Assembly: GCA_018710805.1 (NCBI GenBank)
Contig: DVJG01000056.1
Span: 1 to 7,533 of the forward strand
Reading direction: 5' to 3'
DNA from: Candidatus Faecousia faecipullorum
GTDB lineage: Bacteria; Bacillota; Clostridia; Oscillospirales; Oscillospiraceae
DNA: 7,533 bases
In this document: piece by piece, positions 1-5,394 of the stretch
How the letters are laid out: every line of letters starts with the position of its first letter
Numbering within the stretch: position 1 is the first letter of the stretch
Position numbers and translations under genes: made by a program
The notes under the pieces: model-generated
Told to the model about the DNA's origin: nothing
Database searches by the model: none
What the model saw: only the letters and a program-made list of their open reading frames with translations

Positions 1-430
1 TGGTCAGGTCCATCTGGCTGAGGCTGAGTTCTTCAGGCTGAACGACCAGTTTTCGGGGATGGGCATTGTCCTCCAGACGCAGCTCATGCAGTATCTCCTC
101 TGTCTGAAGCAGCACTTCCCCGCAGGCTTTCTTTTTGGGATGGAACAGCTGGGTGGGTTGGTAATCGTCTGCCAGCAGGGAGCTGGGATTGATAATCAGA
201 CCGATCCCGTTAGATTTGTTGTGGGACTGATCGATACGAATCCGCACACCAGAAGCAATCAAAAAGTCGCTTTTGGCGTGGCGGTCAATATTGAGGAAAT
301 CGCGCTGGACGATCTGCAGCTGTTTTTCTTCAGCCAGCCAATCCATGACTTTCTGTACCTGTTCGTATTTGAGATTACAAGCATACAGTTCGATGGTGTG
401 AATGCCACGCTCAATCTTCTGAATCTTCAT
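1..430 (-). CDS. Unknown protein, partial, coupled to upstream helicase
   Basis: Reading leftward from the ATG at 430..428, one frame stays open to the window edge (143 codons, no stop), so the C-terminus is outside the window. A GGAGGT ribosome binding site at 443..438 lies 7 bases before the ATG and shares its last T with the TAA stop of the helicase. This strongly supports the start and implies translational coupling. The protein begins MKIQKIERGIHTIELYAC and is soluble, mixed alpha/beta looking and rich in charged residues. A notable stretch around residues 64-84 reads GVRIRIDQSHNKSNGIGLII, followed by NPSSLL. I see no signal peptide, membrane segment or recognised catalytic motif, and I do not recognise the family. 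The 'basic segment then hydrophobic-NPSSLL' pattern is vaguely like some replication-initiation proteins, but that is only an impression. As partner of a RecQ-like helicase, a role in DNA processing is a guess from context. Confidence 0.85.
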   Translation of the reverse strand, partial: MKIQKIERGIHTIELYACNLKYEQVQKVMDWLAEEKQLQIVQRDFLNIDRHAKSDFLIASGVRIRIDQSHNKSNGIGLIINPSSLLADDYQPTQLFHPKKKACGEVLLQTEEILHELRLEDNAHPRKLVVQPEELSLSQMDLT

Positions 431-435
431 GGCTG

Positions 436-1683
436 TTACCTCCGTGCCCGCTGGCAGTTGGTGCAGCGGTTGCAGTTGGTGGAAGATTCTTCTCCCAGTG
501 CACCCAGGACCTGTCGCATCATACAGGAATCGCTGGCTGCAACATTGGCCATCTCGTCCAGACGGCAGTGCAGCCATTTCTCCAATTTTGGGGCATAGCC
601 GCCATGGTCCAGGATGTGCCGGTTCAGATCAAGATCCTCTTTGGCATAGAGAAGGACCGCGTGCGCCGGATTTCCATCCCGTCCTGCCCGTCCAATCTGT
701 TGGTAGTAGTCAATAACGTTCAGAGGCAGGTTGAAGTGGAGCACCAGACGAATATCTGGCACGTCTACACCCATACCAAAGGCTGTGGTGGCCACCATGA
801 TACGCTTATCTCCACGGATAAAGCGCAGTTCATGCTGTTCCCGCTTGTCCGGTTCCATGTAAGCATGACACTTAACGATCTCATGAGGGAACATTTCGCT
901 CAGATAGTTGGCTACCAGGTCCGTATATTTGCGCGAAGAACAGTACACGACCACCCTGCCCTCCTGGCCGTACTTCCGAATGAAATGTCTCGTCCGCTTG
1001 AGCCTCTGTTGGATATTCAGCCCGGAACAGTCTTCCTTTAGTAAGGTAATATTCTTTCGGTAGAGGCTCATAACAAAACGATTGGGTTTCTTCATTCCCA
1101 AAAGCTTTGCAATTTTCCGGCGATGGTCAGGGGGTGCAGTAGCTGTAAACGCAGCAATCACAGGCCGGTGACTTTGGAAAGCCATCCATGCAATGGATTC
1201 TTTCAGCTCCAGATAGTCAGGGCGGAAAGTTGTTCCCCAGTCCAGTACACAGTGAGCTTCGTCGATTACTACCAGCCAGGGCTTGTTGTACCAGGTGGCC
1301 AGCTGAAAGGCCACGGTAGCCACCTGCTCAGGCGTAGTATAGAGGATGGAAATAGCATTCAGGTTCAGACGGCGATAGATAGCGCAGTGCTGTGCCTTGT
1401 TCCGGCTGGTGACATAAGCGGCGTTGATCCCTTTGTCTTGCAGTTTCTGCACCTGGTCACTGATAAGAGACAGAGTTGGCTCAATGACCAAAGTCCATTT
1501 TCCCTGTTCAGCCATCACCAAAGCAGGCAGCTGGTAGATAGCAGATTTGCCTGCAGAGGTAGGTGCAATGACCATGGTGTCATAACCGTCCAGGATACTT
1601 TGGATGGGTTTGATCTGATGCTTGCGAAGCTTCTTGATTCCAAGCTGTGCCTGGGCCTTCTGGGTGATACTGCTGGTTCTCAT
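436..1683 (-). CDS. Short RecQ-family ATP-dependent DNA helicase
   Basis: A 415-residue superfamily 2 helicase of the RecQ type, expected to unwind DNA 3' to 5' using ATP in the cytoplasm. Visible motifs in order: Q-motif glutamine in RKHQ (Q23); Walker A PTSAGKS (41-47); DEAH box (141-144); a RecQ-like aromatic-rich loop LDWGTTFRPDY (147-157); TAT (180-182); motif V GMGVDVP (303-309); motif VI QQIGRAGRDG (328-337). A zinc-binding C-terminus has Cys387, 404, 407 and 410, the same 17-3-3 spacing as in E. coli RecQ. It stops there: the winged-helix and HRDC domains of full RecQ (about 600 residues) are absent. The ATG at 1683 is chosen over one at 1752 because GGGAGG lies 7 bases upstream and homology begins here. 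A possible promoter (TTGAAT 1756..1751, TATAAG 1735..1730) has a poor 15-bp spacer. The gene is co-oriented and coupled with the leftmost gene. Its location at an island end suggests an accessory rather than housekeeping RecQ. Confidence 0.93.
   Translation of the reverse strand: MRTSSITQKAQAQLGIKKLRKHQIKPIQSILDGYDTMVIAPTSAGKSAIYQLPALVMAEQGKWTLVIEPTLSLISDQVQKLQDKGINAAYVTSRNKAQHCAIYRRLNLNAISILYTTPEQVATVAFQLATWYNKPWLVVIDEAHCVLDWGTTFRPDYLELKESIAWMAFQSHRPVIAAFTATAPPDHRRKIAKLLGMKKPNRFVMSLYRKNITLLKEDCSGLNIQQRLKRTRHFIRKYGQEGRVVVYCSSRKYTDLVANYLSEMFPHEIVKCHAYMEPDKREQHELRFIRGDKRIMVATTAFGMGVDVPDIRLVLHFNLPLNVIDYYQQIGRAGRDGNPAHAVLLYAKEDLDLNRHILDHGGYAPKLEKWLHCRLDEMANVAASDSCMMRQVLGALGEESSTNCNRCTNCQRARR
438..443 (-). 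promoter_or_regulatory. Ribosome binding site fused to helicase stop codon
   Basis: On the minus strand GGAGGT is followed directly by AA. The same bases therefore contain the Shine-Dalgarno sequence of the downstream gene (ATG at 430..428, spacing 7) and the TAA stop of the helicase (438..436). This arrangement usually means coupled translation and co-regulated stoichiometry. Confidence 0.8.
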
Positions 1684-2004
1684 TGGAAAACCTCCCTGTT
1701 TGAAATAATTTGAGTCCAGAGGGTGAACTCTTATATTTCTGTTAGGGAGCATTCAAAAAATAAATGCCGTTTGGTGAAGATTTTGACGATTTCACTCAAT
1801 GTTGAGAATACGACGTGAACACGACGATTTTATCCTGATATGGATACTGAAAATGCACCACAGATGGTACTTTATAGGCGGCGTTTTGAGCCGTGTGATT
1901 GTGCGGGGGGCTGTGTTTCCAGTATTTTTTCAATTTGGTTTTGAACATATCAATAATGAAACACACGAGGAGAAAGAATAGTATGCAAAATCATGTATAG
2001 ACAA
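1684..2004. other. Intergenic stretch with no convincing gene
   Basis: About 320 bases between the helicase start and the beta-glucuronidase relic. The helicase promoter should lie in the left part. A 60-codon open frame at 1799..1981 on the plus strand has no ribosome binding site and no recognisable content. Near the right end GAGGAG (1967..1972) precedes ATG at 1983, which closes after five codons. This could be the leftover leader and start region of the gene whose 3' end follows, but that is inference. Confidence 0.5.
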
Positions 2005-2354
2005 AAGTTCCGCGCGGAGATGGACAAATGACCGCCAAAAAGCTGGATGTCCCCTTCGTCTTTACTGAGTCTGGCACCGACACTCTGGCCACCGAGCACA
2101 AACTGCCCAGCGTCATGTGGAGCCAAGAATACCAGGATGAATACCTGTCCATGAACTTTGGCGTTTTTGACAGCTACGATTTTGTACAGGGCGAGCTGGT
2201 CTGGAACTTTGCCGACTTCCAGACCACCGAAGGGATCATGCGGGTGAACGGCAACAAGAAAGGCATTTTCACCCGCCAGCACCAATCCAAGGATGCGGCC
2301 TTCGTCTTCAAGCGCCGCTGGGAGGAACTGCCGGAGCAGTATAAAGGAAACTGA
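2005..2354 (+). pseudogene. uidA: Beta-glucuronidase C-terminal remnant (GH2), frameshifted
   Basis: Only the last ~110 residues of a glycoside hydrolase family 2 beta-glucuronidase remain. E. coli UidA has 603 residues. The longest frame, from ATG 2028, carries the nucleophile region TESGTDTLA (E14 of the fragment, equivalent to E504 in TEYG of UidA). It then has MWSQEYQ, GELVWNFADF and the glucuronate-carboxylate NxK motif in GNKKGIFTR (N76, K78). Upstream, the next frame encodes KFRAEMDK and runs into TGA at 2029..2031. Adding one base after 2030 would give KFRAEMDKW-TAKKLDVP and join the two pieces, so a single-base deletion is likely. The acid/base glutamate, the beta-barrel N-terminal half and the sugar-binding domains are gone. 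The usual aromatic after the nucleophile (TEY/FG) is Ser here. No catalytic activity is expected. The homology ends abruptly near 2005, probably a deletion or rearrangement junction. Confidence 0.88.
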
Positions 2355-2391
2355 CGAAATTTGGCTTTCCGTTGTGAAGGCAGTTGAACCA

Positions 2392-2436
2392 AAGACCCGT
2401 ATGCTCATGGCTTGATAGCTGGTGCATATGGGTCTT
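2392..2436. repeat. Imperfect 13-bp inverted repeat
   Basis: AAGACCCGTATGC (2392-2404) pairs with GCATATGGGTCTT (2424-2436) with one G.T wobble and a 19-base spacer. It lies between the glucuronidase relic and the ATPase promoter. Neither side is followed by a T-run long enough for a convincing intrinsic terminator, although the minus strand continues with TTTGG. It might be a weak terminator or a remnant of mobile DNA. Confidence 0.55.
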
Positions 2437-2503
2437 ATAAATGGATCCTATTTGGAATATTTATGACATGCATCAACTAATTTTCCCATATCGGAATAAA
2501 ATG

Positions 2504-2532
2504 TTGAATAGCTGACAAATTCGTGCTATAAT
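2504..2532 (+). promoter_or_regulatory. Sigma-A-type promoter with extended -10
   Basis: TTGAAT (2504-2509), a 17-bp spacer, then TATAAT (2527-2532) preceded by TG one base upstream (TGCTATAAT). Transcription should start near 2539, giving a leader of only about 14 bases. AGGAGG at 2539-2544 then lies at its very start, 8 bases before the ATG at 2553. The spacing and near-consensus boxes make this one of the clearest promoters in the window. Confidence 0.82.
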
Positions 2533-2552
2533 CGGAACAGGAGGCGACGGTT

Positions 2553-3776
2553 ATGGTAGAACGAAAAGAGTATTTGCAGCAGCTGCTGTCCTGGAAAGAT
2601 GAACAGGTCATCAAGGTGGTAACAGGCATTCGCCGTTGCGGCAAGTCCACCCTGCTACAGCAGTATCAGAACTTGCTGCGTCAGCAAGGGGTGGCTCAGG
2701 AGCAAATTATTTCCATCAACTTTGAAGATCTGGACTATGAGGCACTGCTGGATTATAAGGCGCTCTACCGTTATGTCAAGGAACGGCTGCAGCCGGATCG
2801 GATGACCTACATCTTCCTGGATGAGATTCAGAAGGTGCCATTCTTTGAAAAGGCAGTGGACAGTCTTTACGTCCAGCCGAATACCGACCTCTATATCACT
2901 GGCTCCAACGCCTACCTGCTGTCGGGCGACCTGGCGACCTTTCTCACAGGCCGGTATGTGGAAATTTCGATGCTTCCTCTCTCATTTCGGGAATTTGTAG
3001 AGGCAACCGGGCTGTCCGCAGAACAGGCATTCGCGGAATATGGAAAAAGTGGTTCCCTGCCCTATGTAGCCGTCATGGATCGGACGGATGAAAAGGTAGA
3101 TGCTTATCTGGAAGGTATCTACAACACAGTCATTGTGAAAGACATCGAGGACCGGCAGAGCCGCAAAGAAAACGACCCCAAAAAGCGGAAAGTGACCGAC
3201 ATTGTTTTGCTTAAGACGATTGCCCGGTATTTGGCCAGTGTGATCGGAAGCCCGGTTTCTATCAAGAGTGTGGCGGATTATCTAATTTCCTCGGGCCGGA
3301 AGGTGTCCACCAACACCGTCAGCGACTATATGGAGGCCCTCATCGAGTCCTATGTATTCTATCCCGCTGAACGGTTCGACATTGTGGGCAAACAGCTGCT
3401 GAAATCCAACCGCAAGATGTATATGGTGGATCTGGGCCTGCGGAATCACATTCTGCCGCGCAGTCGGTACGATCTGGGTTTCTCCATCGAGAACATGGTC
3501 TATTTTGAACTGCTTCGCCGCGGCTATCAGGTGGCCATTGGCAAAAATGGGGCTGCCGAGGTGGATTTTGTGGCCCGGAAGCAGGGAATTCTCACGTATT
3601 ATCAGGTCACGGCGGATATGACAGCCGAGGAGACCTTTGAGCGGGAGATGCGTCCGCTCCGGTCCATCCGGGACAACTACGAAAAGATCGTTCTGACGCT
3701 TGACCGCTTCACCTTGGGCAACTACGATGGAATCAAAGTTCTGAATGTTCTGGATTGGCTGCTGGGGCAGGCGTGA
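2553..3776 (+). CDS. AAA-family ATPase with DUF4143-type C-terminus
   Basis: A complete 407-residue cytoplasmic protein of the common bacterial and archaeal 'ATP-binding protein, AAA_14 plus DUF4143' group, whose cellular role is poorly defined. Walker A is GIRRCGKST (25-33), Walker B is YIFLDE (86-91), and a sensor-like segment LYITGSNA (113-120) is followed by GRYVE (133-137). A helix-turn-helix-like region occupies about residues 235-265 (SIKSVADYLISSGRKVSTNTVSDY in two pieces). The C-terminal third has the restriction-endonuclease-like pattern IENMVYFELLRRGY (312-325), EVDFVA (336-341) and YYQVT (349-353). The lysine of a classic PD-(D/E)XK core is replaced by Thr, as in many relatives, so nuclease activity is doubtful. 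The start is fixed by AGGAGG 8 bases upstream. It is transcribed alone from its own promoter, with no partner gene in the same operon. Confidence 0.92.
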   Translation: MVERKEYLQQLLSWKDEQVIKVVTGIRRCGKSTLLQQYQNLLRQQGVAQEQIISINFEDLDYEALLDYKALYRYVKERLQPDRMTYIFLDEIQKVPFFEKAVDSLYVQPNTDLYITGSNAYLLSGDLATFLTGRYVEISMLPLSFREFVEATGLSAEQAFAEYGKSGSLPYVAVMDRTDEKVDAYLEGIYNTVIVKDIEDRQSRKENDPKKRKVTDIVLLKTIARYLASVIGSPVSIKSVADYLISSGRKVSTNTVSDYMEALIESYVFYPAERFDIVGKQLLKSNRKMYMVDLGLRNHILPRSRYDLGFSIENMVYFELLRRGYQVAIGKNGAAEVDFVARKQGILTYYQVTADMTAEETFEREMRPLRSIRDNYEKIVLTLDRFTLGNYDGIKVLNVLDWLLGQA

Positions 3777-3803
3777 GAAGGTGGCCGGGATTGCGTTTGC
3801 GTT

Positions 3804-3831
3804 CAACAAAAGTACAACACCTGTGCAACAC
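3804..3831 (+). repeat. Three CAACA repeats phased at 11 bp
   Basis: CAACAA at 3804-3809 and CAACAC at 3815-3820 and 3826-3831 begin exactly 11 bp apart, about one helical turn. A looser CAAAAC follows at 3838. Short phased direct repeats about 110 bp inside a tRNA attachment site resemble the arm-type sites bound by tyrosine recombinase N-terminal domains. No integrase gene is visible in the window to pair with them. Confidence 0.45.
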
Positions 3832-3862
3832 GCCGCGCAAAACCATCGCAAACCACAAAAAA

Positions 3863-3899
3863 GTAAGCCGGCATAAATCTAGTGTTCATGCCGGTTTAC
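3863..3899. repeat. 12-bp inverted repeat near the attachment site
   Basis: GTAAGCCGGCAT (3863-3874) and ATGCCGGTTTAC (3888-3899) are inverted copies with one mismatch (a G.T wobble in RNA) and a 13-base spacer. It is not followed by a T-run, so it is a poor terminator. It lies 39 bases before the tRNA half. Possible roles are an accessory protein or recombinase binding site, or simply a hairpin at the element end. Confidence 0.55.
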
Positions 3900-3937
3900 G
3901 AGATTTTACAAAAAGCCGCACCCTGTTCCGGAGGCGA

Positions 3938-3982
3938 CTCCGACTCCAAAGGCCAGAGGTTCGAATCCCCCCGGCCGCACCA
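3938..3982 (+). pseudogene. 3' half of tRNA-Arg(CCG), probable attR
   Basis: Counting back from the CCA at 3980-3982 gives discriminator A (3979) and acceptor 3' strand CGGCCGC (3972-3978). The T-arm has loop TTCGAAT (3960-3966), the variable loop is AGGCC (3950-3954), and the anticodon 3' strand is TCCAA (3945-3949). The seven-base loop CTCCGAC (3938-3944) has U33 and anticodon CCG, read as Arg. The matching 5' anticodon strand (TTGGA) and acceptor strand (GCGGCCG) are not found upstream; the preceding bases are GGCGA. The T-stem AGAGG/CCCCC has two A.C mismatches, consistent with loss of selection. A split at the anticodon loop is a classic integration point for tyrosine recombinases. This would be the discarded chromosomal half, with the rebuilt tRNA at the element's far end left of the window. 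The isoacceptor assignment rests on the loop alone, whose A37-C38 is also seen in tRNA-Gln. Confidence 0.7.
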
Positions 3983-3984
3983 AA

Positions 3985-4022
3985 CGCCCCGCAGTGTGTC
4001 AAAGCGCTGCGGGGCGTTTTTT
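3985..4022 (+). terminator. Intrinsic terminator of the original tRNA gene
   Basis: A perfect 10-bp GC-rich stem, CGCCCCGCAG (3985-3994) with CTGCGGGGCG (4007-4016), and a 12-base loop are followed by six T residues (4017-4022). It begins two bases after the CCA, the usual place for a tRNA terminator. It also insulates the PTS operon from transcription coming out of the element. Confidence 0.92.
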
Positions 4023-4165
4023 GTCAAAAAACAGGTTTCTCCCCTTCTCCGCCTCACCCGGCCTTCCGCCGGGGCCCAGGGGCATGCGCCTTGTTCGAAT
4101 TGTCCAAAAAATTTCCCCAAAAAACCGGCAAACCGCCAAATTCGCCCCCATCCGGGCGGAAACAG
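4023..4165. other. Spacer upstream of PTS operon promoter
   Basis: No gene is supported. Two short hairpins can be seen: CCCGGC/GCCGGG (4057-4062 with 4068-4073) and CGCCC/GGGCG (4143-4147 with 4154-4158). The second ends 8 bases before the -35 box and could be a regulator site, but nothing in the sequence identifies a regulator. Confidence 0.4.
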
Positions 4166-4194
4166 TTGACATCCGTGCAGCGGTATGTTATCCT
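4166..4194 (+). promoter_or_regulatory. Promoter of the antiterminator-PTS operon
   Basis: Consensus -35 TTGACA (4166-4171), a 17-bp spacer and -10 TATCCT (4189-4194), with an upstream TG (TGTTATCCT) forming an extended -10. Transcription should begin near 4201. This leaves about 150 bases of leader before the GTG start at 4353. No second promoter is evident before the permease gene, so both genes probably depend on it. Confidence 0.8.
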
Positions 4195-4210
4195 GAACAC
4201 AGTGAATGAC

Positions 4211-4230
4211 AGCCTGCAAAGCGGCAGGCT
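4211..4230 (+). promoter_or_regulatory. Leader hairpin just after transcription start
   Basis: AGCCTGC (4211-4217) and GCAGGCT (4224-4230) form a 7-bp stem with a six-base loop, about 10 bases after the predicted start and 7 bases before the RAT. TTT follows, too short for efficient termination. It may stabilise the 5' end or insulate RAT folding. Confidence 0.5.
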
Positions 4231-4237
4231 TTTGGTT

Positions 4238-4266
4238 GGATTGTTACCGGTCATGCGGGCTAGACC
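4238..4266 (+). promoter_or_regulatory. Ribonucleic antiterminator (RAT) site 1
   Basis: A 29-base element begins GGATTGTTACC and ends GCTAGACC. It matches the BglG/LicT/SacY RAT pattern (GGATTGTTACTG...GCAGGCAAAACC) in both internal-loop segments and total length. The upper stem is CCGG/GCGG around TCAT. Its last five bases (4262-4266) are also the first five of the left arm of the following terminator, so the two structures exclude one another. Binding of the downstream antiterminator should favour read-through, giving autoregulation. Confidence 0.88.
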
Positions 4267-4314
4267 AACTCCGCAGTTGCCTGGATCAGGCATAGCAGGG
4301 GGTTGGTCTTTTTT
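4262..4314 (+). terminator. Attenuator terminator before antiterminator gene
   Basis: AGACCAAC (4262-4269) pairs with GTTGGTCT (4302-4309), followed by T4309-T4314. Between the arms, GCCTG/CAGGC makes an inner hairpin. The overlap with RAT 1 is the standard layout of PRD-protein-controlled attenuation. Confidence 0.88.
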
Positions 4315-4352
4315 CTTTGAGCCGGAGGGCCGTTTTTCGGGGAGGCAGACGG

Positions 4353-5216
4353 GTGCGGATCAAGCGGATCATCAACAACAATATCCTCTGCGTCATCGAC
4401 GAAAAGGGCGGGGAGAGTATTGTCACCGGCCGCGGCCTGGGCTTTGGCCGCAAGGTGGGGCAGTTTGTGGACCCCGCCGCCGTGGAAAAGGTCTACCGGA
4501 TGGAGGACAAAAGCGTCCAGCGCCGCCTGCGGGAGCTGGTGGAACAGATCCCCCTGGAGCATCTCCGCCTGACCGAAGAGATGATCGCCGAGATCCGGAA
4601 GGTCATCACCCAGCCTTTGAACGAATCCCTCCTCATCACCCTGGCCGACCATGTCAGCTTTGCCATCCAGCGCAAGGCCCAGGGCATCGAGTTCAAAAAC
4701 CCCCTGGCGGGCAGCATCCTCTGCTATTACCCCGCCGAATACCAGATGGGCCGCAAGTGCCTGGAGATGATCCGGGAGCGCTGCGGGGTGGAGCTGAACC
4801 CCGACGAGGCCGCCTTCATCGCCCTGCACATCGTCAACGCCGAGCTCAACACCAACATGAGCGAGATGTACGACATCACCCGCCTGATCGACGGCGTGGT
4901 GGAAGTCGTGGAATATTTCTACTGCGGGCGCGGCTCCTTTGACCGGGAGTCCCTCCATTTCAGCCGGTTCGTGGTGCATCTGCGCTACTTTGCCCAGCGC
5001 CTGTTCCAGGACAAGCTGATGCCCGACACCGGCGCGCCAGAGGACCTCTCCTTCCGGGAGATGATCGTCCAGAACTGCCCCACCCATTACAAATGCGCCC
5101 TCTGCATTGCAGAGTACGTCAAAAACACCTGGCACAAAGAGCTCTCCCAGGAGGAGCTGCTCTATCTGACCATCCACCTCAAGCGGGTGGCCGGGAGCCT
5201 GCACCCCAGGGTCTGA
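4353..5216 (+). CDS. BglG/LicT-family transcription antiterminator
   Basis: A 287-residue RNA-binding antiterminator. Residues 1-50 form the CAT domain (MRIKRIINNNILCVIDEKGG, then GRGLGFGRKVGQ), which clamps the RAT hairpin. PRD1 (about 65-170) and PRD2 (about 175-287) follow. The regulatory histidines are present: H100 in LADH and H159 in ALHIVNAEL of PRD1, then H202 and H209 in LHFSRFVVHL and H275 in LTIHL of PRD2. In relatives these are phosphorylated by HPr or by the cognate EII, switching dimerisation and RNA binding. GTG at 4353 is the start: GGAGG at 4341-4345 is 7 bases upstream and the CAT domain begins exactly there. An in-frame TTG at 4317 lies just after the T-run of the attenuator and adds only non-homologous residues. 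RAT structures precede both this gene and the permease gene, so it probably controls itself and the permease. Whether it is best called LicT or GlcT cannot be settled here. Confidence 0.94.
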   Translation: MRIKRIINNNILCVIDEKGGESIVTGRGLGFGRKVGQFVDPAAVEKVYRMEDKSVQRRLRELVEQIPLEHLRLTEEMIAEIRKVITQPLNESLLITLADHVSFAIQRKAQGIEFKNPLAGSILCYYPAEYQMGRKCLEMIRERCGVELNPDEAAFIALHIVNAELNTNMSEMYDITRLIDGVVEVVEYFYCGRGSFDRESLHFSRFVVHLRYFAQRLFQDKLMPDTGAPEDLSFREMIVQNCPTHYKCALCIAEYVKNTWHKELSQEELLYLTIHLKRVAGSLHPRV

Positions 5217-5250
5217 CCCTGTCCCGCGCTTCTCGCGCTCCAAATCCAAA

Positions 5251-5287
5251 GGATAGTGACTGCATCTGCGTTTATGCAGGCTAGACC
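5251..5287 (+). promoter_or_regulatory. RAT site 2, with enlarged apical loop
   Basis: It starts GGATAGTGA and ends GCTAGACC, the same last eight bases as RAT 1. Between them CTGCAT (5260-5265) pairs with ATGCAG (5274-5279) around the loop CTGCGTTT. The element is 37 bases instead of the usual 29-30, because the upper stem and loop are longer. Its 3' end overlaps the left arm of the next terminator. It is placed to control the permease by the same antiterminator. Confidence 0.8.
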
Positions 5288-5348
5288 TGTGCAGCTTCTG
5301 CCGGCGGGCTGTGCGCCCGGGCCGGCGGGGGCCGCATGGGTCTTTTTT
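5283..5348 (+). terminator. Attenuator terminator before PTS permease
   Basis: AGACCTGTGC (5283-5292) pairs with GCATGGGTCT (5334-5343) through ten base pairs including two G.T wobbles. A GC-rich inner hairpin (CCGGC near 5301 with GCCGG near 5321) sits between, and six T residues (5343-5348) follow. The first five bases are shared with RAT 2, making the structures alternative. Confidence 0.85.
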
Positions 5349-5394
5349 GATAGACCGCCCCAGGACCATCGACAAACAGGAGGTATCATTGCTT

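Larger units (their letters stand above)
3777..3937. other. Gene-free element end before the tRNA scar
   Basis: No gene is supported here. The stretch contains three phased CAACA repeats (3804-3831) and a 12-bp inverted repeat (3863-3899). An octamer GCCGCACC at 3915-3922 also occurs at the end of the tRNA half (3974-3981). One frame (3778 onward) stays open for about 32 codons ending at TAA 3874..3876, without a start or a recognised family. The make-up fits the terminal, integrase-binding part of an integrated element, but this is inferred from its position. Confidence 0.5.

Noticed and set aside
59..1713. Plus-strand frames opposite the helicase and the leftmost gene
   Set aside because: They are antisense to a clear helicase and to a coupled gene with a good ribosome binding site. 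None has a recognisable domain.
1684..1752. Helicase start at 1752 with a 23-residue N-terminal extension
   Set aside because: The ATG at 1683 has GGGAGG at proper distance and begins where helicase homology begins.
1799..1981. 60-codon plus-strand frame before the glucuronidase relic
   Set aside because: There is no ribosome binding site and no family resemblance, and it lies in a degenerate region.
1950..2408. Minus-strand frame across the glucuronidase relic
   Set aside because: The plus strand clearly encodes the conserved GH2 C-terminus; this is its shadow.
3915..3982. A complete functional tRNA
   Set aside because: No 5' acceptor or anticodon strand complementary to the 3' half can be found, and two T-stem pairs are broken.
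4317..4352. TTG start for the antiterminator
   Set aside because: It lies just after the attenuator T-run and adds basic non-homologous residues. GTG at 4353 has GGAGG and matches the family start.
3755..4942. 395-codon open frame on the plus strand
   Set aside because: It runs through the tRNA half, its terminator and the operon promoter, then out of frame through the antiterminator. Its Pro/Arg-rich sequence has no recognisable domain.
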